A DNA stretch of 64,000 nt. Origin: GCA-2720975 sp964467985. Lineage in GTDB: Bacteria > Planctomycetota > UBA1135 > GCA-002686595. Below the pieces are notes generated by a model. The model searched no databases, had not been told where the DNA came from, and saw only the letters and a program-made list of their open reading frames with translations. The stretch covers positions 62,001 through 126,000 of the forward strand of contig CAYXTP010000009.1 in NCBI GenBank assembly GCA_964467985.1. Direction: 5' to 3'. The translations under genes were made by a program, and so were the position numbers. Position 1 is the first letter of the stretch; the number at the start of each line of letters is the position of its first letter. Below are positions 61,873-64,000 of the stretch, one piece after another.

Positions 61873-63165
61873 TCAGTCCCTCTTGCGCATCTTGGGTTGG
61901 GCAGCCCTCCAGCCCTCGGCACTCGTGGCTTCGGTCTGGTGCAGCAGCACACTGCAGCCCTTCATGCCCCCCACGATAATGTCGAGCTTGCCGTCGGCGT
62001 TGACGTCGTCCAGGACGATCTGCCTTCCGATCCCGGCCTCCGCAGCCGCCAGATGGGGCACCCAACGTACGCTGCCCGCGGCGGTGCGTTGCAGTCCAAA
62101 CCAGTAGACGACCGCACCTGCATCCCAATCCGTGCTTTGCTCGTGATGAGAGTAGTAGGTCTTGCCGGTCACGATGTCCTTGAATCCGTCGCCGTCCACA
62201 TCCGCCAGGGCGACCGAGTGCAGTTCGCTGAAATGTAGCCCATAGAGGTTTTCTTCCGGCTTGGAGCCCATGATGAGGTGCTGCACGAAGGCATTCTTCC
62301 CCTCTGTTTGGATCTGTTCATACCAGGCCAGGCCAAACTCATGGGCAGCGAGACTGGTGATCACATCCTGGTCGCCGTCGCCGTCAACGTCGTAGGCGTG
62401 GATTTCTGCACCACCGATGGGCGCGAAACTAGCCGGATGAAAACTCCAGCGCGGGTCGCCATCTAGATCCGCAGGCTGTGCGTACCAACCGTTCTTGGCG
62501 AGCACATCGAGTCTGCCGTCCCCATCCATATCGCCAACGCCAAGGCCGTGGCCGAACTGACGCGGAGCAACCGCATCCGAGACGGGATGGAACGTCCAGG
62601 CTTCGAAGGGAGCCTCAGAGTTGATGGTGGCGTAGCCAAACGCCCCGGCGTTGGTGCACACCAGTTCTGGGGTTTCATCTCCCACCAGTTGAAGCAGCTG
62701 CGGAGATTCGTTGGCGACGCTGTCCATAATCGTGTGCCGCTGCCAGTGCTCGTCCAAGCCCTCTGGACCAGGGTTTTCGTAGATGTACCCCGGCGTGCCT
62801 GGAAACCCAACCGCCAGCACATCCCCGTGGCCGTCGCCATTGAAGTCGCGTACCCAAGAGAAAAAGTGGTCCGTGTATCCGGCGCGGTCTTGAGGGACAG
62901 CGGGTCGGATCTCTCCACCTAACTCGAAACTCGGGCCCTTGAACCACTGCGGCCCGGACGTCACATCCAGAATGCCGTCTCCGTCGATGTCCCCCACCGC
63001 CGCACCCTCTGAAAAGTACACGTCCGTCAGGTGACGGCGCTCGAAACTGTGCAGCAGGTGAGAGTCTTGGGCGAGCGAACTCGAGTTCGCATTCAAGGCT
63101 CCCACTCCCACGGAAAGCAATATGGACGATGGGAGGATGAGCCGCGGAAGGTGTGTGAAATTCAT
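61873..63165 (-). CDS. Exported FG-GAP/VCBS repeat protein
   Basis: Secreted 430-residue protein predicted to fold as a calcium-binding beta-propeller. Six acidic D-x-D-G-D-G-x-x-D loops are visible (DIDGDGILD, DFNGDGHGD, DMDGDGRLD, DVDGDGDQD, DVDGDGFKD, DVNADGKLD), each followed by a hydrophobic V/I-x-x-G strand. No catalytic domain is fused. The ATG overlaps the stop of the enolase-superfamily gene upstream (63162-63165), implying coupling. Probable role in binding extracellular ligands or surfaces. Confidence 0.85.
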   Translation of the reverse strand: MNFTHLPRLILPSSILLSVGVGALNANSSSLAQDSHLLHSFERRHLTDVYFSEGAAVGDIDGDGILDVTSGPQWFKGPSFELGGEIRPAVPQDRAGYTDHFFSWVRDFNGDGHGDVLAVGFPGTPGYIYENPGPEGLDEHWQRHTIMDSVANESPQLLQLVGDETPELVCTNAGAFGYATINSEAPFEAWTFHPVSDAVAPRQFGHGLGVGDMDGDGRLDVLAKNGWYAQPADLDGDPRWSFHPASFAPIGGAEIHAYDVDGDGDQDVITSLAAHEFGLAWYEQIQTEGKNAFVQHLIMGSKPEENLYGLHFSELHSVALADVDGDGFKDIVTGKTYYSHHEQSTDWDAGAVVYWFGLQRTAAGSVRWVPHLAAAEAGIGRQIVLDDVNADGKLDIIVGGMKGCSVLLHQTEATSAEGWRAAQPKMRKRD

Positions 63166-64000
63166 GAGATGGATCCGGCGTTCGGGTGGGTCAGACTATC
63201 AGGAGTCCAGTCCTCCAGGGGTGTGGCAAAGCTCGGGTCCAAGGCGGCAGCCAGCCCGAAGTGGGCGTCCGCCACCGTCCCCAGATTCAAGCGCCCGGCA
63301 TCGACGCGCAGGGTCGCGAACCCCTCAGGGTGCCTCCTGTACAGGTCCCCGTGGGCTCGAACCAGATCGTCTTGCACAGGCGCGGGGAACATGGACAGAC
63401 CCTTGAAGTAGTGGTGTCCGTTGCGCTCCGTGTGCGTGATGCCCAGGCTGGAGACCACGGCCAAGTCCTGTAGCAGCGCAACCGGCCCTATGTTGGTGAG
63501 GTCTTCACTGCTCAACAGCCACGCGCATTCGGGTTCTTGCCGACACCGATGCGCCACAAGACACGCGTTGGCGACACTCTTGAAGACGCCCTTGCAGTTC
63601 TTGTGACTGGTGCCCGCATATCCGGCATCCAGGGCGGCCCTGGCGGAGTGAATCTCGCTGTCGGACTCGTCGATAATCAACAGCGGACGATCAACCCAGG
63701 CGCGTAACTCGTCGGCAGTGGACTTGGACAACGTCTGGGCACGGGGCAGGGGTTGCTCCACGAAGAGCATCCGGCTGCAAAGAAACTCCAAGTCCTGATC
63801 CGAACGGATCGCATCCCAGGCTTCGGCAAAGGTCCCGAGATCGGCGTACTGTTCGTTGCCGTCCAGAGTGACACGGGGTTCGTCTACTCGCTGCTCGAGA
63901 AGGGTGCCAATGCGCCTGAGGCGCTCTAGGTCGTGTTCGCCATTGCCCGACAGCTTCAATTTGAAGTGGGTGAGACCGTACTCGGCGATGCACTCCTCCA
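63162..64000 (-). CDS. Enolase-superfamily (mandelate racemase-like) enzyme, 5' end missing
   Basis: Only the C-terminal 278 or so residues are in the window; the frame stays open to base 64000. The catalytic K-x-K is at the edge (HFKLKLSG). Metal ligands are in TLDGNEQY (D), FVEQPLPR (E) and IIDESDSEI (D/E), and the distal base region is TSHKNCKGVFKSV. This combination marks the muconate lactonising/mandelate racemase group, acting on a carboxylate substrate. A TTG at 63959 is a possible start but would cut off the K-x-K, so the gene is treated as partial. It is coupled to the FG-GAP gene. Confidence 0.8.
   Translation of the reverse strand, partial: EECIAEYGLTHFKLKLSGNGEHDLERLRRIGTLLEQRVDEPRVTLDGNEQYADLGTFAEAWDAIRSDQDLEFLCSRMLFVEQPLPRAQTLSKSTADELRAWVDRPLLIIDESDSEIHSARAALDAGYAGTSHKNCKGVFKSVANACLVAHRCRQEPECAWLLSSEDLTNIGPVALLQDLAVVSSLGITHTERNGHHYFKGLSMFPAPVQDDLVRAHGDLYRRHPEGFATLRVDAGRLNLGTVADAHFGLAAALDPSFATPLEDWTPDSLTHPNAGSIS

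Overview
The window is a gene-dense, GC-rich chromosomal segment with about 52 protein genes, no recognisable rRNA, tRNA, CRISPR array or insertion sequence, and very short intergenic gaps. The mix points to a Planctomycetota-type (PVC superphylum) heterotroph; this is inference from gene content. The main evidence is a 1650-residue protein carrying a PVC-type propeller dehydrogenase, cupredoxin and cytochrome c, two exported sulfatase-fold lipoproteins, FG-GAP, HEAT/VWA and alpha/alpha-toroid exported proteins, and outer-membrane-barrel-like proteins.

Layout. 1-5.3 kb: 3' end of clpC with an intrinsic terminator, a DUF309 gene, dprA, two overlapping membrane-protein genes, a YbgC-type thioesterase, a 186-bp element bounded by inverted repeats, and a small CxxC protein. 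5.3-10.6 kb: an Isc operon (Rrf2 regulator, iscS, iscU, iscA, hscB, hscA) behind a promoter region rich in dyads. 10.6-14.2 kb: asd, gpmI and an M48 lipoprotein protease. 14.4-16.9 kb: a divergent glycogen-synthase homologue overlapping a ROK kinase. 16.9-20.9 kb: glcD-glcE-glcF. 20.9-30 kb: exported TIM-barrel protein, ASST-like protein, a COG0523 GTPase overlapping an exported methyltransferase, an SDR, a sulfatase-fold lipoprotein and a GT9 glycosyltransferase. 30-35.4 kb: UDP-sugar dehydrogenase, four-repeat S1 protein with a structured leader, alpha/alpha-toroid protein, YciB. 35.4-36.7 kb: a candidate selenoprotein gene with an in-frame TGA and a SECIS-like hairpin, then a rhomboid protease. 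36.7-48.9 kb (minus strand): VWA/HEAT protein, pcp, the giant multidomain protein, an outer-membrane barrel, a VolA-type lipase and FadD. 49-53.2 kb: AtuA-like pair, pta, FKBP lipoprotein, Smr protein, DUF6624-like lipoprotein. 53.2-64 kb (minus strand): DUF3187, miaE, cobalamin adenosyltransferase, TrmH/TrmJ-type methyltransferase, a degenerate sulfatase-fold protein, Thr/Ser dehydratase, transglutaminase-esterase fusion, FG-GAP protein and a partial enolase-superfamily enzyme.

How expression seems organised. Many same-strand neighbours overlap by 1-4 bases (ATGA/GTGA). Four convergent pairs share 4 bp across their stop codons (CTAG or TTAG), leaving no room for intrinsic terminators. Shine-Dalgarno motifs are rare, whereas TAnnnT boxes often lie 6-11 nt before the start codon, suggesting leaderless transcription. 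The strongest novel lead is the TGA-containing gene at 35393-35752. Next are the 4848-5033 inverted-repeat element, the glycogen-synthase homologue lacking hallmark residues, and the sulfatase-fold proteins without the usual nucleophile.
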